A stretch of 64,000 bases of DNA from Cloeon dipterum (taxonomy: Eukaryota; Arthropoda; Insecta; Ephemeroptera; Baetidae): assembly GCF_949628265.1 (NCBI RefSeq), contig NC_088789.1, positions 2,046,001 through 2,110,000 on the forward strand. Direction: 5' to 3'. The translations under genes and the position numbers were made by a program. Under the pieces are notes generated by a model. It saw only the letters and a program-made list of their open reading frames with translations. It was not told the origin of the DNA and made no database searches. Positions 31,856-45,204 of this stretch are shown in pieces (position 1 is the first letter of the stretch; each line of letters starts with the position of its first letter).

Positions 31856-33335
31856 ATTTTTCATTTTTTATTTATAAGAATGTTTGATGGGTTGATTGAG
31901 GGAACAATCCGAATAACTTTTGATTTGAGTTCCTCCCAGTAAAGGAAAAAATGTTTTTTTGTAGCTAAAAAATGTCTATTTCAAATCGTGATTTTAAAAA
32001 ATTGTTCTTTTGGAGCATTCCTGCTCTTCAAGAAATTGACATTTTTTTAATAACGTTTTTAGGCATCAAGAACATCGCAAAAATGCAAAATTGAAGCCGT
32101 TCATAGAATTCCGTCCTCCACGCAAATAGAATACTTAAATCTCGCGTCATTTACGTTCAACTATCTATTTTCGCGTTGCAAACTGACTTTCAACAACGTA
32201 AATTACTTAAATTTTATTTCTGTAACGCAAATCAAAACTTTATTAAGATAAATAAGCTTTAAAAACACCTAACAATTAAATTAAATAGAACTCTCGCCTT
32301 TTTTAAACTGCTCTTCAATATTTTGTTTTCAGAAGAATGAAATAACAGAGCAGGTTCTAAAATTTTAGTTAGTCAGATTTAACTATTTTAGGGAATTTGA
32401 TCATTTAAATTGGTATTGCAATTATAATGACTGGCCTCTTTCAAAATGTTCATCAGCACATTTCACAAAAAAGGTGTTAAATACAAACGGATGGTGCTCA
32501 AAGCGAGCTAGCACTACACTACAAAGCGCTTTCGAATGCATTCGATTTTGCATCAGGCAGAAATATAATGGATGAGTAATTGTGGCAGGCTCGCAGTCGA
32601 ATTGGCAGTAGTAATGAGAGCTCGCCGCAAAGACAGTGCACGCCTCAGTGGAAGGCTCGCTCGCTCATTATTCCGACCGAGATTAATTAGAAAGGGTGAC
32701 TTGTTTTGAGGCACAGAAATGCCGGCGGCTGCATTTTCAGCTGCAGAAAACAGCGCGCGCCGCAGCGAGCGCCGCTTTTCGGGTGATTAAAGCCGGGCTT
32801 TGAGTTCAAAGCACGCGTGCGGATCTGATACAAATAATCATAACCATCTCTCGCTCGGCTGGCTGGCTGATTACGTTTCGCCCAGTCAGCCCGACTGCTT
32901 TTTCGTCTCTCTTTGCGGCGACTCAATTTGGGTCCGACCGGAAAGCTGCTCTCTGCCTGCCCGCTCGATCTGGCCACGAGAGAAATGCGATTAAAATAAT
33001 CCCTTAATTGTGTCGTGTTGATCTATTGTGCGGCCGGAAAAGACGAGAAGCTCTTTTCCTCCGCCGCAAATTGTTGTATTGTTCACTGTTTATTGCAAAG
33101 AGAGTGGAGATTACAGCAGGATTGGATTTGTGGCGGTCGGATCGACGTTGCAGTCTGATGAAATTTCGGAGAATGGACATTTTATTGAAGCCACGCCAGT
33201 AATTGACCATTTTTACCGAGAAAAAATTTTCAGTAGAATGAAATAAAGACGATTGATACTGGAAAAACCTGCAAAATGCGTGTTGCCATGCATGAACTCG
33301 TGTATTATTAGGAATCTGTTGAAGTCAAAATAGAC

Positions 33336-33646
33336 TTAAAGACCATCTTTGCGAAGTTTCTGAGCACACCAATCGATTCTTGAGGGTCAAATTAGGTAAA
33401 GTGGATCATTTTTCCGACCAAAAAAAAAAAAAATCCAGCGCGACGCCAAAAAAATATGAATGTGAGATCTAGCTGGATGTGACAAAGAAGTCATTCGCAT
33501 TCGTACAGGCATTCTCTCTGCAACTGCTCAATCCAGCTCTGACGCATGCGCAGTTCTCGCATTAATATTGTTTTGGCGGGAAAAAAGTTCGCACCCTCAA
33601 GAATCCATTGGTGAGCTCAGAAACTTCGTCAAAGACGGTCTTTCAT
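33336..33646. repeat. TTAA fold-back element, copy A
   Basis: It starts in TTAAAGACC and ends CAAAGACGGTCTTT. Long inverted arms contain GAAGTTTCTGAGCACACCAA and GCGGGAAAAAAGTTCG. The left arm is partly deleted. Confidence 0.75.
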
Positions 33647-34569
33647 AAAATTAAAAAATTATATCCCTGCTCCTCTACACTAATTACTCAGAGAATAGAG
33701 CTATCAAATATTTATTCCTAGCAATTATCCATCCCTCTGGTTTTAATCAGGCGAACAAATGGCGGACGATGGTGGAGTCAAGGGCAGCAATGGGAGTGTT
33801 GAATTAGAAATTTTAAATTACACACACTCGCCGGCGTTCATATACAAAACTAATAACAAACATGCTTGCAATATGTAATTCCGTCGGTTTAACACAGAGA
33901 GAGAGAGAGAGCACCAACGACTGCACAACAAACAAACACACTCACACACACACAACAAGTTTATTTAGTATATATAAATAATGCCTGCGAAGAGCGCTGG
34001 TGAATATTAGAAGTCAGGCGAAGGATAGGCATCCGGCTAGTCGGCCGAGTCGGGCAGGTTGCATAAATCATCCCGGCCCGAGTTAACTCTTGCGCTCGCT
34101 CGCTCGCTCGCTCACTCTCCATCGCGGCCTCGCATATGTGGCCTGAATGTGGAATGCACTTATAAAACATTATTAAACGGATTGCCACGCGCGCGCACGT
34201 TTCGCTCCTCGTCGGTGTCAAGTTCCGCGTTTCGCATTCAATTTCAGCCTGAGCCGGGCAAAAAGTTTTGCCGCCGTAAATGTTTAAGGCCGCCATTACT
34301 TGCAAGTGCGACGACGTTGTTCGCTTGCTTGCTCGTGGCCAAGGTGTGAAAATTGTGCGACATCTTCTGCACGAATTCCTCTGTTACTCGGTATCGTTCG
34401 TTACCCTCGCGAAATGTTAATTGAAATAGGGAATGTAAATGAATATGAGCGTAATTTTCATTTGTAAGCAGCATGAAATACATGGCCGTGAGCAACTGCA
34501 TGCATGCACTAAACCATTTTGTTCGTGAATTTTAAGTTTTTCGATGTGAATCGATAAAGGGCGACGATA

Positions 34570-34773
34570 GAAAATTATTTGAATTGTTGTTAGCATTAAG
34601 CAGTAGATTGATAGACAATTTGATAGTAAAATTCAAATTTTCTCCAAAATTTACGTCGTTTGACCACATTTTCTAGGCAAATTTCTCGTCCAGATCTGTC
34701 CCACAGCGTGTTTAGGGAAACTCTTTGTTGCGAAATAAAATAGGATTTAAAGTAAAGAGACAGTCCTCCCCAT
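34570..34773 (+). repeat. Dispersed ~270-bp repeat, copy 3
   Basis: Plus-oriented copy with TTATTTGAATTGTTG, GACCACATTTTCTAGGCA, CAGATCTGTCC and GAGACAGTCCTC. Confidence 0.65.
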
Positions 34774-36271
34774 TTGAAAAGCAAGGCATTTTCTAAAATA
34801 TTTACATTGCTATTTAAATATTTTCATTGGAAAAATCATGAAATGGCCTTGGGTGCAATCTGATCAAAGTTCAAGCTTAAAATCTATAACAAAATTATCA
34901 ATTATTCCAAAAGGAGGAATTTTCTACGGAAAAAAACAAATTGTATGCTAATAATCAGGTCAGCTATGCGCACTTTTGGAAATAGATTGGAATAGAGACG
35001 CCAATTTAAGATTAAAGAATAGGGGTATTTCCAAGGTTTTCAAAGCAGAAGACCTAAAATTTCGATGAATCCTGATTGAATTAGGTATTATAATGGTTTT
35101 TGTCACTGAAATTTATTAAAAATGTATTAAAAATTTGTACCATACTGGATTTTTAACGTCAGTTTTATTTTTTCTTTGCAGAGAAAAATATTGACATGTT
35201 TTGGCAGTTCTAGATGGATTCAGATGATTCTGAGCATGTTTCACAAGGCTTGAAATCATTGGTTTAACTATTTTTGCGAGTTTTGAGGCACGTTTAAATT
35301 GTGACTGAAAATACGTATGAAATAATCAGAATAACCCTACACTCTCTTAGGAGTTGCGGTAATCCAAGATTCTACGTCATTAAAGATGTCATTAGAGCTT
35401 GCTTTGTTAGTTTCTAATTATTACATTCAATCAAAACTTTTCTTACCTGCAAAGAAGCCCGTGGGTACCATTGCCAATTATGCAGATGAAGCAATGCCAT
35501 CTTGTCTTTCGCAAAGAGTGTCTCTTAATAATAAGATTTTGAGCAGGTCTTGATTTAAAAAGAGCGCGCACTTACTGCCATTTTACTTGCAGCGCGCGGG
35601 CAAGACCTAGCTCTTGGCTGCTCGCTCTTCTCATTATTATTCGCGAAGGTTTTTAATTCAGCTCGTGAAATTGGACGCCGTTGATGAGTCGTGGAGCTAA
35701 TTATTTAGCCTGCAGCAGCAGAGAGCGGCGCGGCAGAGCGACGAACACGCGCCCGGATTCTTTTAATTAGCCTCGAAACAACGACAACAACCTGCAGCAG
35801 GCCCTGGCGGAACTAAACTTATTCTTTTTGCATGTAGCCGCGAATAACGCGCGCGTGAGCGAGAGAGCGAGCGAGCGAGCAAACTAATCCGGCGGCAGAT
35901 GCCTGCGCTCTTTGACTAAAAAGACGACGCGACAGAGAATGGGCGGAAAGGGATGCTTTGAGGTTATTCTTTCAAAGCACACGGCTCATTAAAACTAGAT
36001 TTTGTCATTTTGTGTGTCGGCAAAAAAGTTCCCGCCGCGTTAAGATTCGAGAGCTTGTGGCAGCGCGCAAAGTTTTGCACCGGTTGTAATGTTAATTAAT
36101 AATGGAGCCGGAGAAGGAAAATGCGCATTTAAATTTAAAAAAAGCATATATACACCCTTTTCAAATTGCTCTGCTGTTGTTTTTTTTTAAAAAAGAATGG
36201 TGCCCAAGTTTATTAATTAGCCAATTTAGGTGCTTTATTTGATTTAAAATTTTTAATTTTGCAGATTGAAT

Positions 36272-36620
36272 CACCGGGGTCTGGATTGCGATCTGTGTTG
36301 GTTCCCGCCGGTCAGAAGTGAATATGGCGTCGAAATAAGGCAGGCCAATCAGGAGAGAGTACAGAAGCGTCAGAAAAGAGGCGTGCCAACCTAATAATTT
36401 CATTCCCGCGTATTTTGTTACATTTCCATTAGCCTGTTGTGCTATCTAACGGTCGATTCGCCAATTACCGGACTAATCAGCTCTTAGTAAAGAAATAACA
36501 ACAAAAATATTCATTGTGCTGACGATTTTTTCATGATAAATTTCATTTTACGTTTGTATCTTTCCCGCTGAACTCTACCAGACGCCATGTCTGCGCGTCG
36601 CGTGAATCCAGACCCCGGTG
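36272..36620. repeat. 16-bp perfect inverted repeat ends of a possible MITE
   Basis: CACCGGGGTCTGGATT at 36272-36287 is the exact reverse complement of 36605-36620. The adjoining sequence is only weakly symmetric, so the element call is tentative. Confidence 0.35.
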
Positions 36621-37926
36621 GTTCGAACAATGCTCAAAATTAATTATTTGACTTTGAGACGATTGTGAGGGACAAAAAGTCTTTAAGGAACACGAATTTA
36701 CATAGCCAAAAGTCGTCTTTCGCTCGCAGAAATTATTAATTAAAGCAATTCCCCAACTTTTGATTCAGCGCCGAGAAAGTTGCTTCCTTTGACGGCGCAG
36801 AGTGCTTTTTTGCCGCTCTGGCCGAGTAATTAAGTGACGATTTGCGAGTGATAAGGTGCGAACAGCCGGTGGTGGGTGGGCGAGAGAAGTGCGAGAATTG
36901 CGTCGGCCCGGCCGGCGCGGGCGGCGGAAGAGCGCCGAGAGCAGCGCCGTGAATTATGCAACGCCCGAGGCGCGTGTTCATATTTCACCTGGTGGTGTTG
37001 AATTTTTAATCACAATATTTCCACACCTCGTGTGTCGTTGGCATGCATAATGTGCGGCGGGCAAATTCACTTTTGCCCTGTCCTCGGTCTGAATATTTCA
37101 CCAGCCAAAACACACCCCCGACCGCGCCACCCGGGCCTGAATTTTTAATCGCGCGGCTTCCGCCGGCCCAGACGTTTTGTCCGTCGGCCAACCGGTGGCG
37201 GAAAAGTTGATTTTTGCCTCTGAGAAAAAGAAAAAGACGTAAATTATTAAAATTAACGCGAGTGTGCTCTAAGCGAGTGGCGTGTGGAGGAGGGATGCGC
37301 GCTCCACTGAGGGTGGCTCACCCCTCGAGGGGCTCTCTCTCTCTCTCTCTGTCGAGAGCATCTTGTAAAGAGGCCGGCAAAACCTGTTAAGCTGACTTCA
37401 AGCCCTATCAAATGTTCCGCCGAGAGCCGCTGGCACAGATATCGATGGCTCGGCTCGAGAGAACGCCCGACCGACCGACCGACCGACCGCCGCCGCCTTT
37501 CCTCCATTCCGCTACTCTATTCATTTGACAAAGGATTTTACTTTATTGTGTTATCTGTGCCTTCTAAACCGGCCGAATAAATTGCTCTTTCTTGCGCACG
37601 CAACGTCTCCTTCCGATGCCTTTACAACTTTTTGCGCTCGCACCTAATGACGTTCTCCGCTTTTTAATCAACTCGCAGCAGTATCGTACTTTCAAAACTC
37701 ATTGTGCGTAAACAATTTTCGATTAACCCTATTCTTTGACAGCATATAAAATATTTACGTTGGGGTAAAAGTCGATTTAAATCGTTTTTGAGGCGCTTCT
37801 TTAAATCAGAATTTCTTGAACATTAATTGTTAGATCAGTGGCAGTCTGCAGACCTTAAATAAATCTAAAAATTTGTCGATCGACTCGATTTCCCATGTCT
37901 ATACATTTTGTTTAAACATTATTTAG

Positions 37927-38258
37927 TTAACGAAGACTGTCTTTGACGAAGTTTCTGAGCACACCAATTGATTCTTGAGGGTCGAATTAGGTAAAATGGA
38001 TATTTTTTCCGGCCTAAAAGTCCGGCGCAACTTTTTTCCCGCCAAAACAATATGAATGCGTGAAGTGCGCATGCGTCAGAGCTGGTTTAAGCCCTTGCAA
38101 AGAGACGAATGACTTGTTTTTCAGATCCAGCCAGCTCTGACGCATGCGCACTTCACGCATTCATATTGTTTTGGCGGGAAAAAAGATCTACTTTACCTAA
38201 ATTCGACCCTCAAGAATCAATTGGTTTGCTCAGAAACTCCGTCAAAGACGATTTTTAA
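37927..38258. repeat. TTAA fold-back element, copy B
   Basis: Left end TTAACGAAGACTGTCTTTGACG, right end GACGATTTTTAA. The two arms, including CCCGCCAAAACAATATGAAT and its complement, are nearly complete. Confidence 0.8.
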
Positions 38259-38858
38259 CAAATAGGGCTTTGGAATTGTCCGAAAATTCTGTCTAATCTA
38301 TTTAATTATAAAAAGCAGTGTTTTCTTTAAGGTTTTTTCTTTCAGGTTTGTTTATTTCTAAGGCTGATAATGAAAGATCAATAGAAGATCGTGGATTACA
38401 GATATTTTGCCGTTTTCTTTCTTGATATTCGTATCAAAAAAACCAAAAGCAAGTTAAGTTGAATATAGCCCGTAGAAAAACTGCAAGGAGCAATTCTATA
38501 TGTGTCTGTCAGACCCTACACTTGGAATATTTTAGGGCGCACATTAAACTAATTAAGTCCTTAAGCCGACTAACAACTTTGTGCGTCGATTAGACAAATT
38601 AAACAGCAGCATTTCCTCTTTAAAGAGCATCGATCCGGCTTGCTAATGACCGTCGTGTACGTGCACGAGACACAAATTGCCAGATTCACTCTCGCAAACA
38701 CAATAGTCAATATCTCGTCGTGGCGCTGGTGAAAAAATTGAGCTGCAGGCAGGCAGCGCGACCGCTTGAGGGCGGTGGATTCGCGAGAGCAGGAATAAAA
38801 CGGCGACACGCGAGCCAGATTAATTGTCAGGTGAGGTTAAAAATGGAGCGCGAGTTCT

Positions 38859-38881
38859 GCTGCTGCTGCTGCTGCTGCTGC
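38859..38881. repeat. CTG/TGC triplet repeat
   Basis: About seven TGC units within a CpG-rich island. Confidence 0.7.
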
Positions 38882-39348
38882 TACTGGTGTGGTGACAAAA
38901 GGGAAATCGTCAAAGTGCAATCAGCCGCGCATTACTCTACTCGCTACGCCCCCAGTTGTAAATCACGGCTGCCTCACGCGATAAGGCCTGCTGCTTTGCT
39001 CTTGACACATCCCCAGATAGGCCGCCGCCACCGCCGCCGCCCGACGACGACGACGACTCTCGTTTTCCGCTAAAGATCTGTCTAGTGGCGGGCGGCACAC
39101 ACGGCTTTTCGCCCGCAAAAAAGGCAATTAGTCGTCGTGCTGCGGGCAAAAAAATGGAGCCGTCCGACCGAGCCGGACACTGACGAATCAACCCCTCAAG
39201 CTAGTCGCTCGTTCGCACTAACTAATTGGGGGTTTCAGACGGAAACCCGACCTTTGCCACTGTAAACAACTCTTTCGCCTCTAAACTTTATTTTTTGCAA
39301 TGATAGCAAAATATATTGTGCGAAATCTAATTTCTCGTCGCAGTCTTA

Positions 39349-39438
39349 GAACTTTCCGCTCTTTCAATTAAAAATGAAATCATGTCGAGTCAAGAACTTT
39401 CCGCTCTTTCAATTAAAAATGAAATCATGTCGAGTCAA
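39349..39438. repeat. Perfect 45-bp tandem duplication
   Basis: 39349-39393 and 39394-39438 are identical by eye, each starting GAACTTTCCGCTC. Confidence 0.85.
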
Positions 39439-40247
39439 GAATGGCGGCTTTACTATATTTTATTCGAAAGGAATTTTCTATCAACGAACAAATTGATTTT
39501 CTTGGAAGAGCCCTTACAACCATCTCGATTTTCCGATCTTAATTGGTGCAGTGAGTGGAATATTTTTTTAATTGATCCCGGATGCTTTTAAACAAGTGTT
39601 CCAAGGCACTTACAACCTATCCCTTCGGCAAACACAAGATCATTCTCTGATTGGGGGCGAGTGAGAAAAAATATTTAAGGAGAGAGCGGGCGAGGGGATC
39701 GCCGTCGTCTGCGTTGGTAATGGAACACGGCGGATTTGCCAACACGGAACGAAGACGCATTTGTGGGCGAAAGAAAGTGCTGCGGGAAGAGAAAGAAAGG
39801 AAGCCGATCGCAAACACGGCTCCAGTGGAGGAGAAAACGCGCCAGCGAAATGAAAGTAAAATATTGAAAACTGCCACTGATAAAACTTCCATTTATTGCG
39901 AGAGCTTTACAGAAAAACAAGCGTTTCGCCCATTCCTTTCGTCGCCACAGGCTGAGTTGACGTAGGCTGTTCAGATCTAAAAGAAATGACCCGATAGCGA
40001 GGTAATTCACAATCAGCTCCGGGAATAAAATGCTCAAATCGAACGTAAGAGTCGATGCTTCTAAATTTCTGCTTCACACAAATAGGTTGAGACACTGTTT
40101 TTATTTCCAACATTTTCATCGGTGACTTTCAATACAGCTCGAAAAGAACCTGGAAGAAAATCCAGCGAAATCATTGAAAAACGTCCGTTCTTTTCAAAGA
40201 GGCATCTGGCGCGATTGACATAATTGACGAGAGTCTTAGCTGCCGTT

Positions 40248-42714
40248 TCAGCGGCACACGTCGCTGTCGGCTGCGCACACGGCGTCGGGCTGCGCGAGGA
40301 ACACTCGGCCGTTTGCGCACGCGCACAACTGGTACACGTCCTGGCTGGCGCGTCCGCTCGGCGCACCACCTTTGCCCGCCTCGCGCAGCCCTGGCAGGAA
40401 CACGTTCGCAGCCTCCAGTCGCACCTGAAATTTAAATTTTTGGTTGAGCGCCGTGGAACGCGACGCTCGACGCAAATTTATGCTCACCGTGCCCGCGATC
40501 GAGCGCAGCTTCATATCCGTCAAGCAACTGGCGCTAATGTCACCGGCACGCGACTCGAGTGCAATGCCTTGCGGTGCTTTCACATGTAATGAACGCGTGG
40601 GAGACTCGAGCCTGAAACGTCAAGAGGAGGTGTAATGCAATAATGTAGTTAGCTTGTTCCTTATTCGAGGGATGTTAAAGTGCTTGAATGGTTCTGGCCT
40701 CTAAAAGCATTCGGAAAATTTAGCTTATTGATTGAATTATGCATTATGCAGCTGCAATTATTGGTGTATAAAACGCTGGGTTATTTTTTTTTAAATGCGA
40801 TTTCCTGGAAGTTTAATTAAAGATCGTCTTTGACGAAGTTTCTGAGCATACCAATCGATTCTGGAGGGTCGAATTAGGTAAAGTAGATCTTTTTTCCCGC
40901 CAAAACAATATGAATGCGAGAAGTGCGCATGCGTCAGAGGTGGCTGGATCTGACAAACAGGCGCGGTCTCTCTGCTAGCTCTGAAACCAGCTCTGACGCA
41001 TGCGCACTTCCCACATTCATATTTTTTGGCGGGAAAAAAGTTGTACTTGTGCTACGCACATCGTGATCGACTTTTTGGTCGGAAAAAATATCCACTTTAC
41101 CTATTTTACCCTCAAGAATCGATTGGTGTGCTCAGAAACGTCATCAAAGACGGTCTTTAAGGAAAAATTTGAATAAAAAGGATTATCGTCAGTTTTTTTA
41201 CTTTTTTTAGCACTTACTTCAAGTCGAAACCTGACTCTGCTCGGACGACTGGTGTCTGCACGCTCCCTTCAAAAACCACCCCTCCGGTCACCCTTAAGCT
41301 CTCGGCGCCAATCTCCACCTCCCCTTTTGTCGCCGAAAAAAGCACTTCGCCTTTCGGGTCTGTCACCCTGAACCCTCGCGCGAGGCACTCGAAATGGTCG
41401 CTTCCTGGAATCAACACTCAATAAAATTCAAATGAAACAAACATTTTTGGGACGGTTCCACTGACCGAGCAGAAGTCTGCTGACCGTGCGACCCAAGTGG
41501 TCTCTGGCGCTCATGGAGAAGTTGTGCGACGAGTCGACGCTGATCGGCACTCCAGGACGCGAGCGGATCGTCGAGGCGACCAACGCGTCCAGCACCATCG
41601 CCCGGCCTCGAAGCTGCAAGCCGTCCTCCACCACCTTTAACCGACCCATTCCTTCCTGCAAAGATAAAAATAATTTCGTCAGGACATTATACAAGACCCT
41701 TTTTAATTCAGAACTATTTTTCTGCCTTTATTTAAGAAATATGTATTTTGTCTATTTGAATAACTGACTCTGTGAAGAGGGTAAAAAGGGATAAATTTTC
41801 TGTCGAGATTCCAGTGCGCTAGAGGTCTCAGCCAGCCGCGCTGCGCCGCGCCAGGCGGCAAATTTGGGGCAGCCGCCAGCCGCCGGGAATAATGGTCAAA
41901 AAATTAAAAGTGCAGGTGAAAAAATTGTCTTTTGTTAAACACTATCAAACTTGACGTTAAAAATATTGTCAGCCGCGCCAGCCGCCAGCCGCGGGTAAAA
42001 ATGGCCAGCCACCGCCGGGCAAAAATTCGGCTGAGCCAGTCGCGCCAGCTGCCGCCTTAAATCTCGTTGCTCTGATTCAAGATTCCAGTGCGCAGTTGAC
42101 AATAGGTGTGGAACCCGTTGTGCTTCTCCCTGCCACATCCAAACTTTGCCTCTCTCATCTCGTTACCTAACAAAAATTTCCGGGCAGCTAGGAAAGAAGC
42201 GCCGAGACGAATTAGCTGTTGCACCTTGGAAAAGTCTGGACGACGCCCGCAGCGGCGTCCCTGCTGATTATTGTGTTATTGTTCCTGCGAGTGCCATTTG
42301 CATGTTTCTTTGGCGTGGATGTGTGCGGCTGCGGCGGCCGGCGGGCTTTGTTATTCTGATTCGGCATTAATTAATCGGAAACAAGGAGAAGTTTGCCTGG
42401 CACGGCGACAACTGTGCTAATGAAATAATCCCGACTGGCTCCACCGGCTAATTTGATTTCCAGGGTTTGAGAGAGAGCTGCCTCTTCTGTTCCGCCGGCC
42501 GGCCGGCCGACTGCGTGTTTCGCAGAGTGAAAGGGCAGCGGCAAGAGTGAAAGGGCTCACCGAGGAGAACTGCATGACTTTGAGTAGCCACAGGGTGAGG
42601 GACAGGTTGACGATCACCACCGCCACCAGCACCACGATCAACAAGTACAAACATCGCTTCCGCCAGCCGTAGATGCCCACGGTCCCTCTTGGTTCTTCGC
42701 TCAGGCCGGCGGCC
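40248..42714 (-). CDS. Scgdelta: Gamma/delta-sarcoglycan (five 3' coding exons)
   Basis: Exons, in gene order, are 42561..42714, 41466..41655, 41218..41404, 40488..40611 and 40248..40424, with consistent phases. The protein has [13 protein letters not shown] before one membrane helix (~residues 27-50 of the full model). It continues with sarcoglycan motifs [20 protein letters not shown] and LESPTRSL. The C-terminal cysteine cluster CAC...VC...VC (258, 260, 274, 281) is typical of the family. It is a type II membrane protein of the dystrophin-glycoprotein complex and stabilises muscle membranes. An N-glycosylation site (NFS) lies in the ectodomain. The most 5' exon here begins with an acceptor and one base of a split codon, so an upstream start exon must exist. 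Three repeat elements lie in or next to its introns. Confidence 0.94.
40817..41160. repeat. TTAA fold-back element, copy C (in a sarcoglycan intron)
   Basis: Flanked by TTAA on both sides (40817-40820 and 41157-41160). It fills most of the 606-bp intron between the exons ending at 41218 and starting at 40611. Confidence 0.85.
41820..42079. repeat. TAGAGGTCTCAGC-family element with 14-bp flanking direct repeat
   Basis: It begins TAGAGGTCTCAGCC and shares interior words with 3228-3400 (reverse) and with 48245-48355. AGATTCCAGTGCGC occurs directly on both sides (41806-41819 and 42080-42093). It lies in the sarcoglycan intron between 41656 and 42560 and is rich in CAGCCGCC words. Confidence 0.65.
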
Positions 42715-42860
42715 CTGAAACATATGAATTTTGGTCATTAGAATTAATTAGATAGATTATTGCTGAAGAAGATGAGCCCCATAACATCATAGTTCAAATC
42801 AGGCTTCTTTGGTCTAGCGGCAAAGAAGCCAACAGAACATGCAGAAGGGTCACGAGCAGC

Positions 42861-43285
42861 TAAATTCACCAGTTGGTTGGTGTACGAAGCCTCCAACAGA
42901 TGGCGCCACCGTATGCTTCAGTAATAAATTTAATTTTAAGGCAATTCCGCTGCGATTTCATACCTATAATCCTGCCACTGTGCATTCTTTACTAAAAATT
43001 TTTCTTTTGACGTGCTAAAAACTAAAATCGGCTCAGCCAATCGCCGTAGAATCGTGAATAACCACTATTTTTAAATCCAAAAATTCTTTTCAAACGTTTC
43101 TACGGCGAATGGCTGGACTGATTTTTGTTTTCAGCACGTCTAAAGAAGTAATTCTAGAAGCAGAATGCACGGCAGCAGTATTGAGTCTTAAATCACAGTG
43201 GAAATTAATTGAATTAAAAGTACACCGTGGTGCCATCTGTTAGCGGCTTCAAACACTAAGGGTTTACCCAACTGGTGAATTAATT
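42861..43285. repeat. 425-bp hairpin-type inverted-repeat element
   Basis: The left half starts AAATTCACCAGTTGG and the right half ends CCAACTGGTGAATTAAT. AACAGATGGC, ACCGT, GTGCATTCT and GCCGTAGAA recur in mirrored order. The imperfect arms extend over roughly 160 bp each. Confidence 0.65.
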
Positions 43286-45204
43286 AATGTTTTTTAACTA
43301 TTCAGGCAATTCTAAACTTCATATATTGTAAGGAGAGTCTTTCAAAAATAGTTTTACTGAATAAATAAGAGAGTTAAATATATGAAATGATAAAACTCTT
43401 TGTAGACTAAAAGATTCACCCGCATATCGGTTTTCTTTACACTAAACTATCTACCAAAGTATTAAAAAATTATTTGTAGACTTGAATTCCCAAGTATTAA
43501 CTCTCACAATTAGTTTCCAGTTCGTTCTTTCAACCAATATTTTGTCATCAGCAATTCAAACGCTGTCAAAAATTACTCAAGAGAACCAATAGGGTATGAA
43601 ATAAAAAATTTGGTATCTTTCATTCATCGGTATTTTGGCCCCGTTTTCAATTTGCGAGGGCGAACAATCAGCTGAAAACCATCTCTTTCCATTTTTGTGC
43701 ATCCTGCTGTTTTTGCAAGCGGTGAAAAAACATCAGATGAGATAAATAAATTGAAAGATGGAAATCTAAAAATCGATTTCCACGTAATTGGATGTGGTCG
43801 AGCAGTACAGCCAGCTGCATGGCTAATCGAAAGCAGTTCCAATGCACGTTTTCTGCAAGGATTTGAAATATTCACTGCGCTCCAAGACGTACTTTTTATT
43901 CATCTCCATCCTAAGTGGCTCTGCAAGTTTAATTGAAAAAAGTTATGTGCCTGCTCGGCGCGGCGCTGATTTAAGGGAATTATTTCCGCACTCGCCTCTC
44001 CATTCTAAACCTGTTTACTTAGGCGGACGTAAAGCCTAATTTTAACTGAGTCGAGTGCGTATGGCTGTGCTCTCGGAGCGAGCGAACGCAATTTTGCCTC
44101 TGTTTAGCGCCAAGGGTGGAAAAAAGAGACACTTCAACGCCGTGAACTGTGAAAAGACAACACAAAAGTCAGTGTCCTCGCCGAGATAAAAAGTTAATTA
44201 GCAGAAATGGACCGTTCGGTGCGTCTTTCAGCCTGCGCGTAATCCCGAGCCGAGATTATCAATTAGCGAGAGGGCCCGGTTAAAAATTCATTTGGCAGCC
44301 AGCATGCACGCGGCAGCACAACTTTTATTTCGGCCCCGGCGTGTGTGTGATGGGCCGCAATCATCGCCGACGCCGCCAGCCGGATCTCACTTCTCTCCTC
44401 TCCTCTGCTCTCTCTCGCTCGAAAGTGTTCCAGGGGATTACACCGCGCTGGCTGTTATCTTCAGACGTGCAGACACGTTCTTTTATTGGGCCGGCTTAAG
44501 GGCGGGTGCGTGACCCCGACACACCTGCCCTCACAGCCTTTTAATTTGGACGGGTAACAAAAGTCGCGGCTCGTTTTGTTTATTGCGTGACCGGCGGGCT
44601 TTTTTATTTTTTTTATTTTATTTTTTGATCCGCACGCGCCGACACGGGACGCAGGTGCATTATAATTCCGGCGTTCGGTCTGCTGAAGAGTGCCGGCGAA
44701 TTCGCACGCGGCCTCAGATTAGTACGCTCGGAGCAATGCGCGAATTTATTGCCGCGCAGCCGACTTTCGCCCTCTCGTCGTAATTCATATTTAGAAGTTA
44801 TAACGCGCTTGGTACGCGCCTCGTCACTGCGAGCGGAACAATTAAATTTGCACTTCCAGATTTTTACGGCTTGTTGACTTTTGAACGCTTTTAAAGCCGG
44901 CTTTTATTACCCCGAATGCCACGTAAAATGACGTTTTTAAATTCCGGCCTTCTATTGAAACGGTTGTTCACAGCTCTGTGTCCTCTCGACAGCAAAACGA
45001 AATAAAAGAGAACCAGTGGGCGGACGAAAACGTCGTCTAATAAAGCCGTAGACTCTTTCAACGCTGACAATGTCTGAACAAAAACCACGCTCTCAAAGAG
45101 ACTGTAAACTTGGAATTTCCTCTATTACAGATAGCGGCTCAATTGCCAAACTGATCTTTTTATTTGTTCCTTCCATTATTTTGAGGATTGGAAACTATCA
45201 GCCA

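Larger units (their letters stand above)
30703..40247. other. Intergenic region with CpG-rich islands and repeats
   Basis: No gene is supported. GC-rich, CpG-rich islands with GAGC, CCG and CT short repeats occur at about 30710-31420, 32560-33080, 34020-34480, 35480-37620 and 38690-39160, between AT-rich DNA. Repeat copies are listed separately. The islands may be regulatory. Confidence 0.5.

Noticed and set aside
36605..36630. tRNA-like B-box word GGTTCGAAC
   Set aside because: No A-box or cloverleaf can be built around it; no tRNA gene was found anywhere in the window.
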